Shown one piece after another: positions 11,673-22,795 of a stretch of DNA of 64,000 bases (positions within the stretch are counted from its first letter, which is position 1; each line of letters opens with the position of its first letter). Origin of the DNA: Paraspadella gotoi (taxonomy: Eukaryota > Chaetognatha); assembly GCA_051294375.1 (NCBI GenBank), contig CM119264.1:5811621-5875620 (forward strand), given 5' to 3'. Below the pieces are notes generated by a model. It saw only the letters and a program-made list of their open reading frames with translations, was not told the DNA's origin and did not search any database. The translations under genes and the position numbers were made by a program.

Positions 11673-11871
11673 TTTTTACGTTTCCACACCAATATTTTCT
11701 AACGTATATATAAACATTAAACTTTACTAGTAGGACGAATACAAAAATCATCATCTATACAAAGTAAATTTACATACGACAAAACCAATAGGCGAATAGC
11801 TCTACTGTAATAAATATTAACTTGCTAAGAAAATACTTCTGGAATTCTGGATGTGCGAGAAAGAAAGTTTT

Positions 11872-14502
11872 CTAAAACCCGAATTTATCTTGCCACTCGG
11901 CCATCTGCTTCCGCCGAAGATCCGTCACGGCGCTTGAACGCATACGTTCGCTGTCCTGAATGCAGTATTCCATGAGCAGAACGCACTGCATTCCCAAATG
12001 TTCCAGGAACAGTTGGTTCGACTCATGATGCCAGTGTGTTCGCGTGCCCCGATTACAAATGGGTCCACCAGTAACGGATCCACAGATGTAATCAATAGAG
12101 GCTTCTCCTCCAAAGAGTTCGGCCATTCCGCCGACATCGAGAAGAAAACGTGATGGGGCGCGAAGAAAATCAAAGTGGGGAAAGTTGAAGATTTCATCGC
12201 CGAAGATGAGGATGCGAGAACTGGTGGCAGAGGAGTACATTTTCGCCAAGTCCTTGAACATGAGGTCCGTCATCTCCTTTCCGCTCGATCCGGGATGAAT
12301 AAAGTACAAGTTTCCAACCTTCTCTTTGACAGAGCGCTTCGCGAAGAATCCTACGCAGCCGAGAATCTTCGAGGGAGAGGTTGGATTTAAGACTTCGCTG
12401 GGCACGATAGCGATAATAGTAGAAGACCGGAGCGTTTTTAGGGCGATTTCCCATTCCTCCATATTAGAGATTTGGTGCATTCCAGGCGAGGAGACCATTT
12501 CATGGAGCACGGCGTTGTCCACGCAAACCTGGGTGTCGTAAGACAACGAGTTTGGAAGAGAAGCCATAATATGGGCTTTCAAGGGCGGAGCGTTGAGCTT
12601 AAAGCTCCTAAAGAGCCAGTGGGCCAATGCCGGAAATGGGCCGGCCAAGGTCTCCACGACCTGCATTTTCATGATGACGTCGTCGACATCACCGAGGAAT
12701 CTCTCGAAATACAAACTGGCTTCGGCTCGTTCTATTGCGCCGTTACGGAACCACGTGGTCACCAGATCGACGTGGTAGGGGATTTGATAAGAGAGATACC
12801 CCTTGGGAAAGGATATGTTTTTCATTTTGCAGACGGCGTTGATCAAGTCGATCAACTCGTCGTCCGAAACTGGCTCCGGTCGGTAATCGGGAATTCCGAG
12901 GGCGTGGGTGACAGCTTCAACCTTGTCCTCGTAGCTGCTGCCCAACTGGTTTCCCAAAAACGTCGAGGCCGCCACGGCAACCGGCGGGGGAGCCAGTGCC
13001 AAGTATTCCTCGATCAGCTTTGGCTGGTTCAAGCCAAACGCGTCGAGGAGAATGGCGCCTGCCTGACCACTGTCCAAGTATTCAAGGCCCAGACACAATT
13101 CGATGAAGGAGCACTTGACGAGCCGTTCGCGAAGGATGGTGTCAAAAAGTGACTTGACCTTGACCGGCGGCAACACTGCGAAGAGGGCGGCCATGATCTG
13201 CAGGATATTAGGCGTGTTCATCATCGACATGGCGGCGACGAGGTCGCGCGCCGCTGCCGCGTACGCGTCGGGGGTGACGAAGTTTCGCTTAAACCTCTCC
13301 ACCTCTGCGCAAAGTGTTCGAGTCTTTACGGCCGCAGCGAAACGATCCGCTTGACGCTTCGCTTCGGGAAAAACGTGCTTGGGAGAAGTCGCTGCAGATG
13401 ACAGAGTGGGAGGATTCTCCAGTCTGGGTCGCTTCATTGCCCGCCCACCAGGTTCTTCGATTAGTGGGCGCGGGGCGCAACTGCCAGGGATCTGGTTTTC
13501 GGATTCCAAGTCGTTGACCTTTTTCCGTTCCATTCCCTTCTTAACTTCGACAATCTTCCTTTCCAATTGTCGCTTGACTTGTTCCTGTCTACTTTTTATC
13601 TGTAATTTTCTCTTCTCTTCCCTCTTTTTGTATTCCTCCGCTATTTGCTTCAATTCAGCCATTTTTTCATCCTCTTCCGTTTTTCTCTTCAACTCTTCCA
13701 TTTGCTTCTTGGCTTCTTCCTGAGCTTTTTCCTCCTCCGCTTTCTTCTTGCTCAACTCCTGCTGCTTCTTTTCTTCAATCCTTCTTTGCTCTTGCACCTT
13801 ATTCATCTCCATCTTCTTTTGATCCTCCATATACTTTGACCGATTTCCTTTTACCTCCATCAGATTTAGTTGCTTATACCTCTCCCTTCTTCCTTCTTCC
13901 TCCAAAGAATTCAGATCCCATCGCCTCGACTTCTCTTTTTCCATCGTCTTTTCTTCCTCCAACTTATTTAGTTCCATATTCCTCTCCCTTCTTCCTTCTT
14001 CCTGCAAAAAATTCAGCTCCCATCGCCTCAACTTCTTCTCTTTTTCAATCCCCTTTTCTTTCTCCTCATCCTTCCGTCCAACTGACCCAGACACCATATC
14101 CAGTAATACAACGTCGTCGTCATCATCGGTCCCAACCACAGCCGCCTTCACCGACGGCGGCTTCAAAGCGGTCGCCGAGACCGGATCCGCCGTCACCTTT
14201 GCCTCGCAGACCCTCCTGATTACAGGACCTTTTCGGGCGGGCGATGGCGAAACCTTTTTCTCAAAATTTATTCTCGAATTCTGGTCCGTTTCCAATGGAG
14301 AGGCGCGTGGACCCAGATCGACCTCGTTTCCAGTTTTTACGAGATTTCCGCGCTTAAATGCGGAGCGAAGTCTCGGGTCACCGATAATATAACGTTCGTC
14401 GTCCGTCTCGGCCAACATGAACACGCGCATGTTGAAACCAAGGGACCGAATCAAAGTCTCGAAAGTCCGCATTCCCGTTGATATTGCAGTTCCGTGATCC
14501 AT
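11872..14502 (-). CDS. Unrecognised nuclear-looking coiled-coil protein, 876 aa, intronless
   Basis: This is a single open frame from ATG at 14502 to TAG at 11872. The N-terminal 100 residues are ordered-looking (TFETLIRSLGFNMRVFMLAE). Near residue 130 is DDDDDVVLLD, which looks like a SUMO-interacting motif. Residues about 150-215 hold two tandem units containing RRWELNFLQEEGRRERN and RRWDLNSLEEEGRRERY. A highly charged coiled coil follows to about residue 345 (KKKAEEEKAQEEAKKQMEELK). A basic patch AMKRPRLEN could be a nuclear signal. The last 480 residues are non-repetitive and probably folded (ERFKRNFVTPDAYAAAARD; CGSVTGGPICNRGTRTHWHH). I cannot assign a family or function. The stop is 200 bp above the POLA2 start. 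Confidence 0.85.
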   Translation of the reverse strand: MDHGTAISTGMRTFETLIRSLGFNMRVFMLAETDDERYIIGDPRLRSAFKRGNLVKTGNEVDLGPRASPLETDQNSRINFEKKVSPSPARKGPVIRRVCEAKVTADPVSATALKPPSVKAAVVGTDDDDDVVLLDMVSGSVGRKDEEKEKGIEKEKKLRRWELNFLQEEGRRERNMELNKLEEEKTMEKEKSRRWDLNSLEEEGRRERYKQLNLMEVKGNRSKYMEDQKKMEMNKVQEQRRIEEKKQQELSKKKAEEEKAQEEAKKQMEELKRKTEEDEKMAELKQIAEEYKKREEKRKLQIKSRQEQVKRQLERKIVEVKKGMERKKVNDLESENQIPGSCAPRPLIEEPGGRAMKRPRLENPPTLSSAATSPKHVFPEAKRQADRFAAAVKTRTLCAEVERFKRNFVTPDAYAAAARDLVAAMSMMNTPNILQIMAALFAVLPPVKVKSLFDTILRERLVKCSFIELCLGLEYLDSGQAGAILLDAFGLNQPKLIEEYLALAPPPVAVAASTFLGNQLGSSYEDKVEAVTHALGIPDYRPEPVSDDELIDLINAVCKMKNISFPKGYLSYQIPYHVDLVTTWFRNGAIERAEASLYFERFLGDVDDVIMKMQVVETLAGPFPALAHWLFRSFKLNAPPLKAHIMASLPNSLSYDTQVCVDNAVLHEMVSSPGMHQISNMEEWEIALKTLRSSTIIAIVPSEVLNPTSPSKILGCVGFFAKRSVKEKVGNLYFIHPGSSGKEMTDLMFKDLAKMYSSATSSRILIFGDEIFNFPHFDFLRAPSRFLLDVGGMAELFGGEASIDYICGSVTGGPICNRGTRTHWHHESNQLFLEHLGMQCVLLMEYCIQDSERMRSSAVTDLRRKQMAEWQDKFGF

Positions 14503-15902
14503 CGTCAAAAGATTCTGTGATGAAAATTCCCAAAAACTTGGGGGGAAAAAATAAATTTATTAATGTCAAACACAGTTTTTCGTTAGGGGTTCGAGAATGA
14601 ACCTTTTCCTCAAGAGAAAAACCGGTTTTTCAGTGTGGTCACAATAGTCAGTTAGTCACAGTCGCGATAATCAAAAAATAGTCACAACCTCCGCCAACAA
14701 CTTCTGTTAAGTTACAATCCGCGAACGAAATATTCTATGAACCTTAGTTTTCGTAAAAATATCGATGATTATTAGAGAAGGTTATCCAAACTCCTACTCC
14801 AGTTATTCACGCCGCATTAATAAGGGAAGAGTTTTTTTTCTCGGGATGTCAACCCAGTGGGGCTAAGCAACCGATTCCCATTCGGCGTTGTTTTTATTGT
14901 TTTTCTGCATTTTGTTTCCCTAATCCCGATTAGCATCGAGTTGATAAGGGTTTATAAGTGAGGTTTTATGCCCCCATAAAGCTTAACATGGCAGGATAAA
15001 TCCTACTGCTCTCACTTATTTAATAAAATCAGTGAAACATCTGTCCAGAAAGTCGTCTTGACTTCAAATATTGACGAGCTTTATTTAAAAACGGCGTAAT
15101 TTCTACTGACCCGCTAAAAACGAGAACGTCAATTGGTTAATTAGTTAAATCACCACCGAAACGCAAATATGCTTTCAGCAATGCTAAGCCCTAACGCGTG
15201 AACAATGAACAAAAAGATTTTAGCCATGGGAAAATGGCTCACTGTGCTTGCGTAGGCATAGAACATTGCCGATATCTGTTTAACTTTCATAAAAAGAAAA
15301 TTTCATTTTTGGAAACCGATTAAAAAATCAAAATGGAAATGGAAATCATTGCCATTTACCACCCTATACCTTCAGCATGGTGGGCGAGTGGCCACATCTA
15401 AGAGAAGTGACAGCGTTATTCACAATCCATAGGATCGCATTGGCAAACTCGCACAACTTTAAACCTTGGCCGTTTGGGTAAAAAGAGAAAAAATACTGGA
15501 AAGTGAACAACAGCGACCGAAGATCTAGAACACTAACGACGTGAAACTCGTGAGGCTCAAAAGTAAAACGAGTCGTCAATATTAGTTCTCCTGAGACGAA
15601 GGTTTGAAATTTTTAAAGGTTCATGGCTCGATAAATTTCTGTAAAAAAAAAATAATCAAAAATGTAAATTTATGGAATTAACAATAGAATTACCTACAGT
15701 ATGTCCAAATGGTCCTGTCTGTTAAGAAAAGCTTACTGCTCCTATACCAGATCGAAAAACTTTAATTCATTATAAAGAATATGTGCACACATTTGAATCC
15801 GACAAAGTTTTAATTAGATAACCAGTCTGGGTGTCATTCTGTTCGTTTTTCCAAGCTCTTTTTAACTAAAAAAGTTTTATTTAAAAAAATGCCAGGGGTG
15901 TT
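14503..15902. other. Intergenic, AT-rich, no supported gene
   Basis: I find no conserved coding sequence. A 71-codon frame at 15364-15579 on the minus strand has no recognisable motif. The stretch 14860-15015 is less AT-rich and could be part of an old repeat, but I cannot place it. Confidence 0.4.
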
Positions 15903-18193
15903 GAGTCAAAATATGGAAATTCACCATTTTTTAGTATTTTTTAGCTTTTTCCAGTTTTTTTTTTAATATAATAATCTTTAATCAAGTTAATTACTTCTGA
16001 TAATGATTTTAATTTATCCTATTTATTATTTAACTGTTTTTAAAACATTCATTAAAAAAATATTAGTTTTTAGCTTAAGCCAAGAGTGTTGAAGATCTAA
16101 AATATTTAAATTTTTTTAAAAAAATATTTATAAATTATAATTTACTATTTTTTTAAAGATAACTTCAAGTTAATCAATTAATTTAATAATGTTTTTTAAA
16201 ACTGAAAACCCTAAAAACTTCTATGATCCAAAGAAATTCATTTTAATTTTTAATCACAAAATGTTATTGTTACAAAATAAGATTATTTAAATAATATTCG
16301 GATAATATTATAAAAATAATTTTATTTAAAAAATATGCTTATAAATTTTGTACGGATAAGAGTAATAGTTTGGTTTAACTCTATATACAAATATTTTGTT
16401 ATTAAATAATAATAATTTAAAAAAAAATAATTGGTTTTTACTTTTTTCATTAAATAATTGTTTAACAAAGAAGCTTTGTTTTTCTCACTAAATCTAAAAA
16501 CACAAGGAAAAGAAAGTTATGATTTATAAAAGATTCATTAAAAATAACTACCTCTTATAGTCCGATTCATATATTTAAATTAATTCCTAAATTCATTTAG
16601 ATACTATTTTACTATGAAATTGGTACAACCAATATAAAAATTATCCATCCATTTAATAAATAAGCTATCTTGTCCCTGACTTTGGACAGGCATTGGTGGT
16701 TTAAGGCCTCCATCACACTTGCAAGACAATAACATGACAGGTTTCTGCAAGCTTTTTATCAAGCCTCTCTCACAGACTTGTTTATTCACTCCCAGTGAAA
16801 CTGGCTTCCCTATCAATGAAGTGGTATAATATTTCAAAGAATGTTTCAATTGTATGAAAAGACCACACCATTAAGCCAAGCCAACTATATAATAATATTG
16901 TTAATTGTTAATTTACTAATTTAAAGAATTTGTTAACGATTTTATTTTTATCGTTGTTAACAAATTCATTAAATTTTTATTGTAATCTCTAAAAGCAACA
17001 AAAAAGAAAGGATCAAACCATGAATATGTTAACAAACATTTTTTTAATAAAAAAAGTTTTTCTTTAAGTCTAAATTAAAAATTTTACTTAAAATATAAAT
17101 CATTTCTATCCTAGCATCCCACGTAAGTCCCTCTTCTTGCCCTAACCTCCGCTTCGCGTCCAAGGCCAAGCATGAACTTGAACCTGTCATCGCCCATAAA
17201 ACTTTTCCCATCTGTAACTTTCCAGTTGGGTATAACTACAACAACCTTGTTTATTGTAATGCTAACTTTTAATTATTCAACCTGAATTACAACTACCTCA
17301 AATGTTAAAACTAAAAACTAGGACAATAGTTTCAATCATTAACAAAATTATTATTTCTATGCGATATTGCGATAGCAAAATCGCTAATGAATATTAAAAT
17401 ATCATTAATAAATATATTTAATTTATTAAATGAACCCGTTATCTTAATAAATTAAAAGTTTGATGTATTTGGTTTTTTATTTTTAATTAAAATTAAAACA
17501 GAAATAATTTCTTTGCGTGGTTGTTTACACCCACATCGGGTAAAACGTTGGCAACGCTACTTATTATTTCCCTTAAACTAATTTTTTAAAAATAAATAAC
17601 AATTTAATTTAATATACTCTTGTCAGCACTAAATATCATAAAATAATGATTTGCCCAAAATGTATATGCAGAATTTATGTTTTTAAATTAAATTTATAAT
17701 AAAATCTGGATAGTGGATATCATTTGATTAATTATATCCTTGTTGTAACAATTTCATTATATGATTAAAAAATTTTATGAATTGCTTTGTTTTTAAGATG
17801 AATCTTAAAAAAAAACTTTTTAAAAATAGGTCACAATAGTTTTCAAAGCTTTTAATTATAAAAGAAATTAACTATGTTAATTAACTTTAAAAACCATTTA
17901 AAATTATTAAATATTTTTATTATCATGATTAAAATATGTAATCCTTAAAAAAATAGTAAATTATCATTTGAAAATATTAAAAAAGACAATTTAGAAATTT
18001 TAGCTCTTTAACACCCTTGGCTTAAGCCCTAAACTAATATTTTTTGTGAATGAATGTTTTAAAAATAGTTAAATATGATAAATTAAAAGCATTATCATTA
18101 GTAATTAACTTGATTAATGATAATTATATTTAAAATTTTACTGAAAAAAGCTAAAAAAGACTCATAAAAAGTGAAATTCCATATTTTGGCTCT
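15903..18193. mobile_element. Inverted-repeat element of about 2.3 kb (E1)
   Basis: The left end reads GAGTCAAAATATGGAAATTC and the right end is its near reverse complement, CCATATTTTGGCTC. The arms continue in register for at least 200 bp through an AACATTCATT block, an AATATTAGTTT block and GCTTAAGCC. The interior is very AT-rich. An 81-codon frame on the minus strand (16604-16849) is the only non-repetitive part and resembles nothing I know. Part of the right half (17150-18030) is a copy of family R1. Confidence 0.7.
17150..18030 (-). repeat. Repeat family R1, copy A (inverted relative to copy B)
   Basis: Read on the minus strand, this segment matches 19726-20473 read on the plus strand. 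Shared blocks are GGCTTAAGCC, AAAAACTATTGTGACC, TGTAAACAACCACGCAAA, AGTTATACCCAACTGGAAAG and CATGCTTGGCCTTGGACGCG. Copy A contains about 150-170 bp near 17310-17465 that copy B lacks. Confidence 0.8.
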
Positions 18194-18430
18194 ATCCGCA
18201 GTGCGTCGCTGCCCCTTGGTCGCCTCCCATGCCGCCTTTTTCTTAAGCCGCTTCAGAGCACGTTTTGTCCCGGGATCTGCTATACAATTGAACTGAGGGT
18301 CTAAACTGCACTCACTCTCCAGGTCTGCTATACCCTTAGTGACGGGATGCAAAGCAGGCACCGGGACTGAGCCTTCTCTCAGTTCAGTCTTTGGGTATTC
18401 TCTGTTTTCTATCTTGTCTTTTCATTGCTG
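18194..18430 (-). pseudogene. Unrecognised coding-like fragment beside element E1
   Basis: The minus-strand frame reads ELREGSVPVPALHPVTKG, then IADLESECSLDPQFNC and GTKRALKRLKKKAAWEATKG. It runs without ATG into the end of element E1 and stops inside it. Composition is protein-like and less AT-rich than the surroundings. It may be an exon or retroelement piece cut by E1. I do not recognise it. Confidence 0.25.
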
Positions 18431-18855
18431 ACCAAGGTTTCATCCTCCAATCCAATTTTTTCTTCATGCTTGTTATTAACAGGAAAACCTTCAGTTGAAT
18501 CTTATAATTCTCAGTTGCATCGGCAGATTCGAAACCGACATCGTTGCAATAGGCTGGCAATAGGAACACACTCGTCGGAAAGGATTGAAGTTGTCTTTTC
18601 CATGGAAGCGAACAGTAGTTTTGTATAAAAGTTTAAATCTATGATTCTATGAATAATTGAATTTTGGTAACCTCGTTTTAGAAACTAAAAAAATAATAAA
18701 TCGAAATTATAAACGTTCATGACTGCATGAAATTTATACAAATCACTATCAATAAAAAAGGGTAAATTAAAGAATATTGAACACAGTGCAGTGAAGCTCC
18801 TATAATTGTCTGTAATTGTCCTGGAATTGTCAAACTCGTTCACGAAAACAGAAAT

Positions 18856-21698
18856 CTATAAAAACGGTTGTAACACGTTACGTATTTCGTGACTAAAATC
18901 TGAACGAAAGACTCCGCCCAGCGCCTGGAGTCTGGCGCAGGAAAGGCGCGCATCCACAGGGCGTGTCGTCGTCGCCGTCGCGACCGCGAGTAGTCCGTCT
19001 TTCGGCAAACCGAAAGCGTCCGCCATTACTAACGCCATCTCGTATTTGTGAAAGATTCGTCGCTGGAAAAGTGAAAGATTCCCGAAGCGGATGCGGCATC
19101 GTCAATAGATCCGCGCCGTATTTGAATAACGCGGCGGCAGAGCAGGAGGCAGGCGGCGGCGACGGCGTCCACGTGTGTTGGGTAGCGTCGCTGAACGGAG
19201 TCCAATTGACGCGGCCTCGAGTCCTTAACTGCCTGATTGAGGTGACCGGATCGNNNNNNNNNNATTGTCAAAAAAAAAATTTTTTTTGTCATTGTCATTG
19301 TCAAATAAACTAAGCAGCAGACGCAGTCCCTGAGAAAAAAAATTTGAGAAAAGAAAATTAATTTATAAACAGAAAGAAAAATTATATTTTGCGATTGTCA
19401 ATTAAAAAAACTTGAGGGGTATTGAAGGCGTGAAGAAATAGAGGGAAAAATAATGGTATATTTCGCTAGACAAAATATACTGAGGGGCAGGAGGAGGAGG
19501 ATAAAAGAAGTGGAAGAGGAGAATTGGACGGCAGGCTAAATCCTCCTCTGAAAAATAATAAAGTACCGAGGAAAATTAAAGTTACAGTTTCTGAAGAAAA
19601 AAAACTGATCAGCAGACTCAGCCCCTGAGAAAAAAACAAGTTTGAGCAAACAATGTCGGATTTGCCCACGATCATTATCGGTAATTAATTAATTAATAAT
19701 TAATTCAAGTTAATTAATTATTTAGGGCTTAAGCCAAGGGTGTTAAAGAGCTAAAATTTCTAAATTGTTTTTTTTAATATTTTTTTAAAGATTACATATT
19801 TTAATCATGATAATAAAAATATTTGATAATTTTAAATGGTTTTTTAAGTTAATTAACATAGTTAATTAATTTTTTATAATTAAAAGCTTTAAAAACTATT
19901 GTGACCTATTTTTAAAAAGTTTTTTTTAAAGATTTTTCTTAAAAACAAAGCAATTCATAATTTTTTTTAATCATATAATGAAATAGTTACAACAAAGATA
20001 TAATTATTCAAATGATATACTCTATTCAGATTTTATTATGAATTTAATTTAAAAACATAAATTATTATTTTCTGCATATACATTTTGGGCAAATCATTAT
20101 TTTATGATATTTAGTGCTGACAAGAGTAATAGTTTACTTTAACTCAATATAAAAATATTTTGTTATTAAATTAAATTGTTATTTAATAAAAAAATATTTT
20201 AAGGAAAATAATAAGTAGCGTTGCCAACGTTTTACCCAATGTGGGTGTAAACAACCACGCAAAAAAATTATTTCTGTTTTAATTTTAATTAAAAAACCAA
20301 ATACATCAAACTTTTAATTTGAGGTAATTGTAATTCAGGTTGAATAAGTAAAAGTTAGCATTACGATCAACAAGGTTGTTGTAGTTATACCCAACTGGAA
20401 AGTAATAGATGGGAAAAGTTTTATGGGCAATGATAGGTTCAAGGTTCATGCTTGGCCTTGGACGCGAAGGAGAAAAGAGAAAAAGAGAGTCCCTGCAGAT
20501 CCAGCTGCAGATTCGGTTTTTTTCCCGATGAATGAGCACTGGGGAAAAGAGAGAGAGATAGCTACATATAATTAAAAGAGAAAAGAGAAAGAGAAGGAGA
20601 CATAAAAATAAAATAGAGGATATTTGTTTGTTTTGATAAAACGTAAACAAAACATATTTAATAACTGTCCTGACCCAATATTTTCAGCTTCATACACCCA
20701 AATTTAATCATAAAAAAAGCGATCTATAATTTGGAACGCCGACGACGACGCCACTTAGGTGCAAAACCACAGCAAAATCGGCGCAAACGCAAAGCGATTG
20801 CGATGATAAAAAAGCGCTACACTAGCAATAATGCAAATAATTTTCTTTAGACTTTCCCTAATTAAACTTTGGCATTTACCTCAAAGAGAACGGTGACGGC
20901 GGATTCTTGCAGCGTCTCCACGGGTCCATAGAGGATGGGAACGCGAAGGACCACGTGCGACGTTGACGCCGCTAGGGTAGCCGTCTCTCCCGCCAGCTTG
21001 GAAAGACCATACGCGTTAAGAGGATTTGGTGAACACGTTTCACTGTCAAAGTCAAATATTTCCTTTTATCGAAGTATTAACGATAACTAATCATTATAAC
21101 AAACACATACTACACTCATACTGCTTAACAAAGTAAAATATCGTTGTGAGATGGCTTCCTTCCGTTAAATAGTAAAATATTGGAACCTGTAAGGCGGCTT
21201 CGTTCCGTCGAAGACATAGTCTGTGCTGACAAATATCATTTTAATTTGTCGCGCAAAGCATTCCGTCGCCAAACGCCGTGTCGCTTCCTCGTTCAAGGCT
21301 GCCGCAGCTGCCGGGTCATTTTCTATTACATCCGGGCGTCTATGCGCCGCCGCATGGACGAGGACATCAGGGCAGAAGGCGTCGAGAAAAGAATTTACTG
21401 AAGATGTCGTCAAATCGACGGCGACGACGTTGACACCTGTGGTATAAATCCCTGAGCTAATGACGCTTCCTCCTCGACTGATCCTCTGATCTTATATTCT
21501 CCCTGGCCACTAATCACCGTCTGCCCTAGAGAGTCCCCAGCCTTGGACGCTCCATTCCGAGGCCTCGAAGGCCCGGACGAGGCTGCGTCCCAAAAGACCC
21601 GTCGCTCCAGTGATCACGACCCGAGGCGCGACAGAATTCGAGCTCCGCTTGTCATTTGACATTTCATGAGATTGGCCTCGGAAGTTTTCTATAATCAT
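18856..21698 (-). CDS. MAT2B: Methionine adenosyltransferase 2 subunit beta, with a one-base frameshift in the last exon
   Basis: Exons are 21698-21518, 21436-21187, 21042-20880 and 19232-18856, about 323 residues (human 334). This regulatory subunit of S-adenosylmethionine synthetase has an extended SDR fold. Visible are the NADP-binding [19 protein letters not shown], then [33 protein letters not shown], the active-site-like [10 protein letters not shown], and [20 protein letters not shown]. In exon 4, [12 protein letters not shown] and [12 protein letters not shown] are in one frame, while [15 protein letters not shown] to the stop is in another. Adding one base to the TTT run at 19045-19047 restores both, and makes the exon length fit. 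Intron 3 (19233-20879) holds a 10-N gap and nested repeats. Confidence 0.93.
19254..19263. other. Assembly gap of 10 N in MAT2B intron 3
   Basis: Ten N bases lie 21 bp upstream (minus strand) of MAT2B exon 4. The left end of R3 copy 2 is missing and probably falls in this gap. Confidence 0.99.
19264..20815. mobile_element. R3 element, copy 2, in MAT2B intron 3, interrupted by an R1 insertion
   Basis: The left part (19264-about 19700) and the right part (20474-20815) follow the order of R3 copy 1 at 9396-10333: AGCAGACGCAG, then AAATTAAAGTTACAG, then CCCTGCAGATCCAGCTGCAG, AAACGTAAACAAAACATATT, TTCATACACCCAAATTTAAT and a terminal GCGATTGCGATGATA. The block between them is family R1 and is absent from copy 1, so R1 inserted into an existing R3 copy. 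The left terminus is lost in the N gap. Confidence 0.75.
19726..20473 (+). repeat. Repeat family R1, copy B, nested in R3
   Basis: It begins GGGCTTAAGCCAAGGGTG and ends TGGCCTTGGACGCGAAGG. It matches 17150-18030 in the opposite orientation along most of its length. It has no coding capacity. Confidence 0.8.
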
Positions 21699-22059
21699 CT
21701 ATCTAAAAACAAATATAAAACAAATAACTAAGGTAGTGCAGGGTAATTCGGAACAGTGACAAATAAAATTAAATAAAAAATTCATTCAAGGAATTCGAAT
21801 AATTATTACTGGTGCATTAAATATTTCAGCAACTTGTCTTTAGTTATTTACTCAAGTATGGACCATTTTAATTTTTATAGGATACCTAGATTTTAAAAAA
21901 TTAACAAAGCAAGCTCCGGTAGTTATTACAAAGTATTAGAGGGGGATTGGTAAAAATATTTTTTCAGTGATTTTTAAACATGGTTTGATCCTTTATTTTC
22001 GTTGCGTTTGGAAGTTTAGAGAAAAAGTTTTTATTTTGTTACAAACAACGATTTTGTAT

Positions 22060-22115
22060 TAACGTAAGTAGGACATGTTTCGGCTTAAGTGCAAACCTTC
22101 ATCAGCACTTTTTAA
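22060..22115 (-). ncRNA. Hammerhead-ribozyme-like motif 1
   Basis: On the minus strand the core CTGATGA (22105-22099) is followed by A, stem II GGTTT/AAGCC around a 6-nt loop, then GAAAC, a two-base loop AT, and the cleavage triplet GTC (22074-22072). Stem I can form between AAGTG before the core and CTACTT after the triplet, with one bulged base. The very short stem III is typical of hammerheads that work as dimers. One extra A sits between core and stem II, as in all four copies here. Activity is inferred, not shown. Confidence 0.6.
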
Positions 22116-22706
22116 AAAAAACTTTGTTTTCGCTAAAGTGATTTTTAAAAAAAATTCTTAAATTATATGAAATTGGTACAACCAATATATATTATTAATT
22201 AATTATTAATTAATTATTAATATATATATTTTTTAATATTTATCAAATATTTTTTATAATATTGAATTAATAATGTATTAAATCTTTTCTTTAGATGAAG
22301 GACAGAAAGAAATTACCTCATATTTTTAACTCCAGAGCTTTTATAATCCAGTAATAATTATTTTTAAAATTATCTACTTACCTCGTTCATATTACTTTTT
22401 GAATTGATTTAATAATAATATTGAATAAATAGCAACCATTTTGTTCCGGCTTAATGATTCAATCGCTCACAACTTCAAATAATAAAATTTAAATATCAAA
22501 TTAATTAGCATATTTTTATCAATTTTTATATTTTTTGTTTATTTTTTTTAATAATGCACTTATTTTATACAAATTAAAATTTAAAAAATTTATATCTTTT
22601 TATATCTTTTTTTTTTTGATAATTTTTTTTAATAAAATGTATTTTAAAATGAAAAAAATTATATAAAAATTCAAAAAGTGAGAAATGAGGACTCATTTAA
22701 ATTGAA

Positions 22707-22795
22707 TGTTGTAGCGCTAGTATTTCATACCCCGCTACCCGTCCGTTGCACACAAGGTCCCGAAGCGGGGTATGAAATACTACCGCTACAATGTC
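22707..22795. repeat. 89-bp near-perfect hairpin (MITE-like)
   Basis: The arms are TTGTAGCGCTAGTATTTCAT plus ACCCCGCT, and the reverse complement AGCGGGGT plus ATGAAATACTACCGCTACAA, around a loop of about 27 nt. It is far more GC-rich than its surroundings. It is not a tRNA: no D, anticodon or T arms can be drawn. Confidence 0.8.

Noticed and set aside
12472-13152. 226-codon plus-strand frame
   Set aside because: Antisense to the 876-aa coiled-coil gene; no motif.
15364-15579. 71-codon minus-strand frame TTRFTFEPHEFHVVSVLDL
   Set aside because: No homologous motif or splice signal that I can support; composition could be chance.
22707-22795. tRNA or snRNA gene
   Set aside because: Only one long stem with a loop can be drawn; cloverleaf arms and box A/B sequences are absent.
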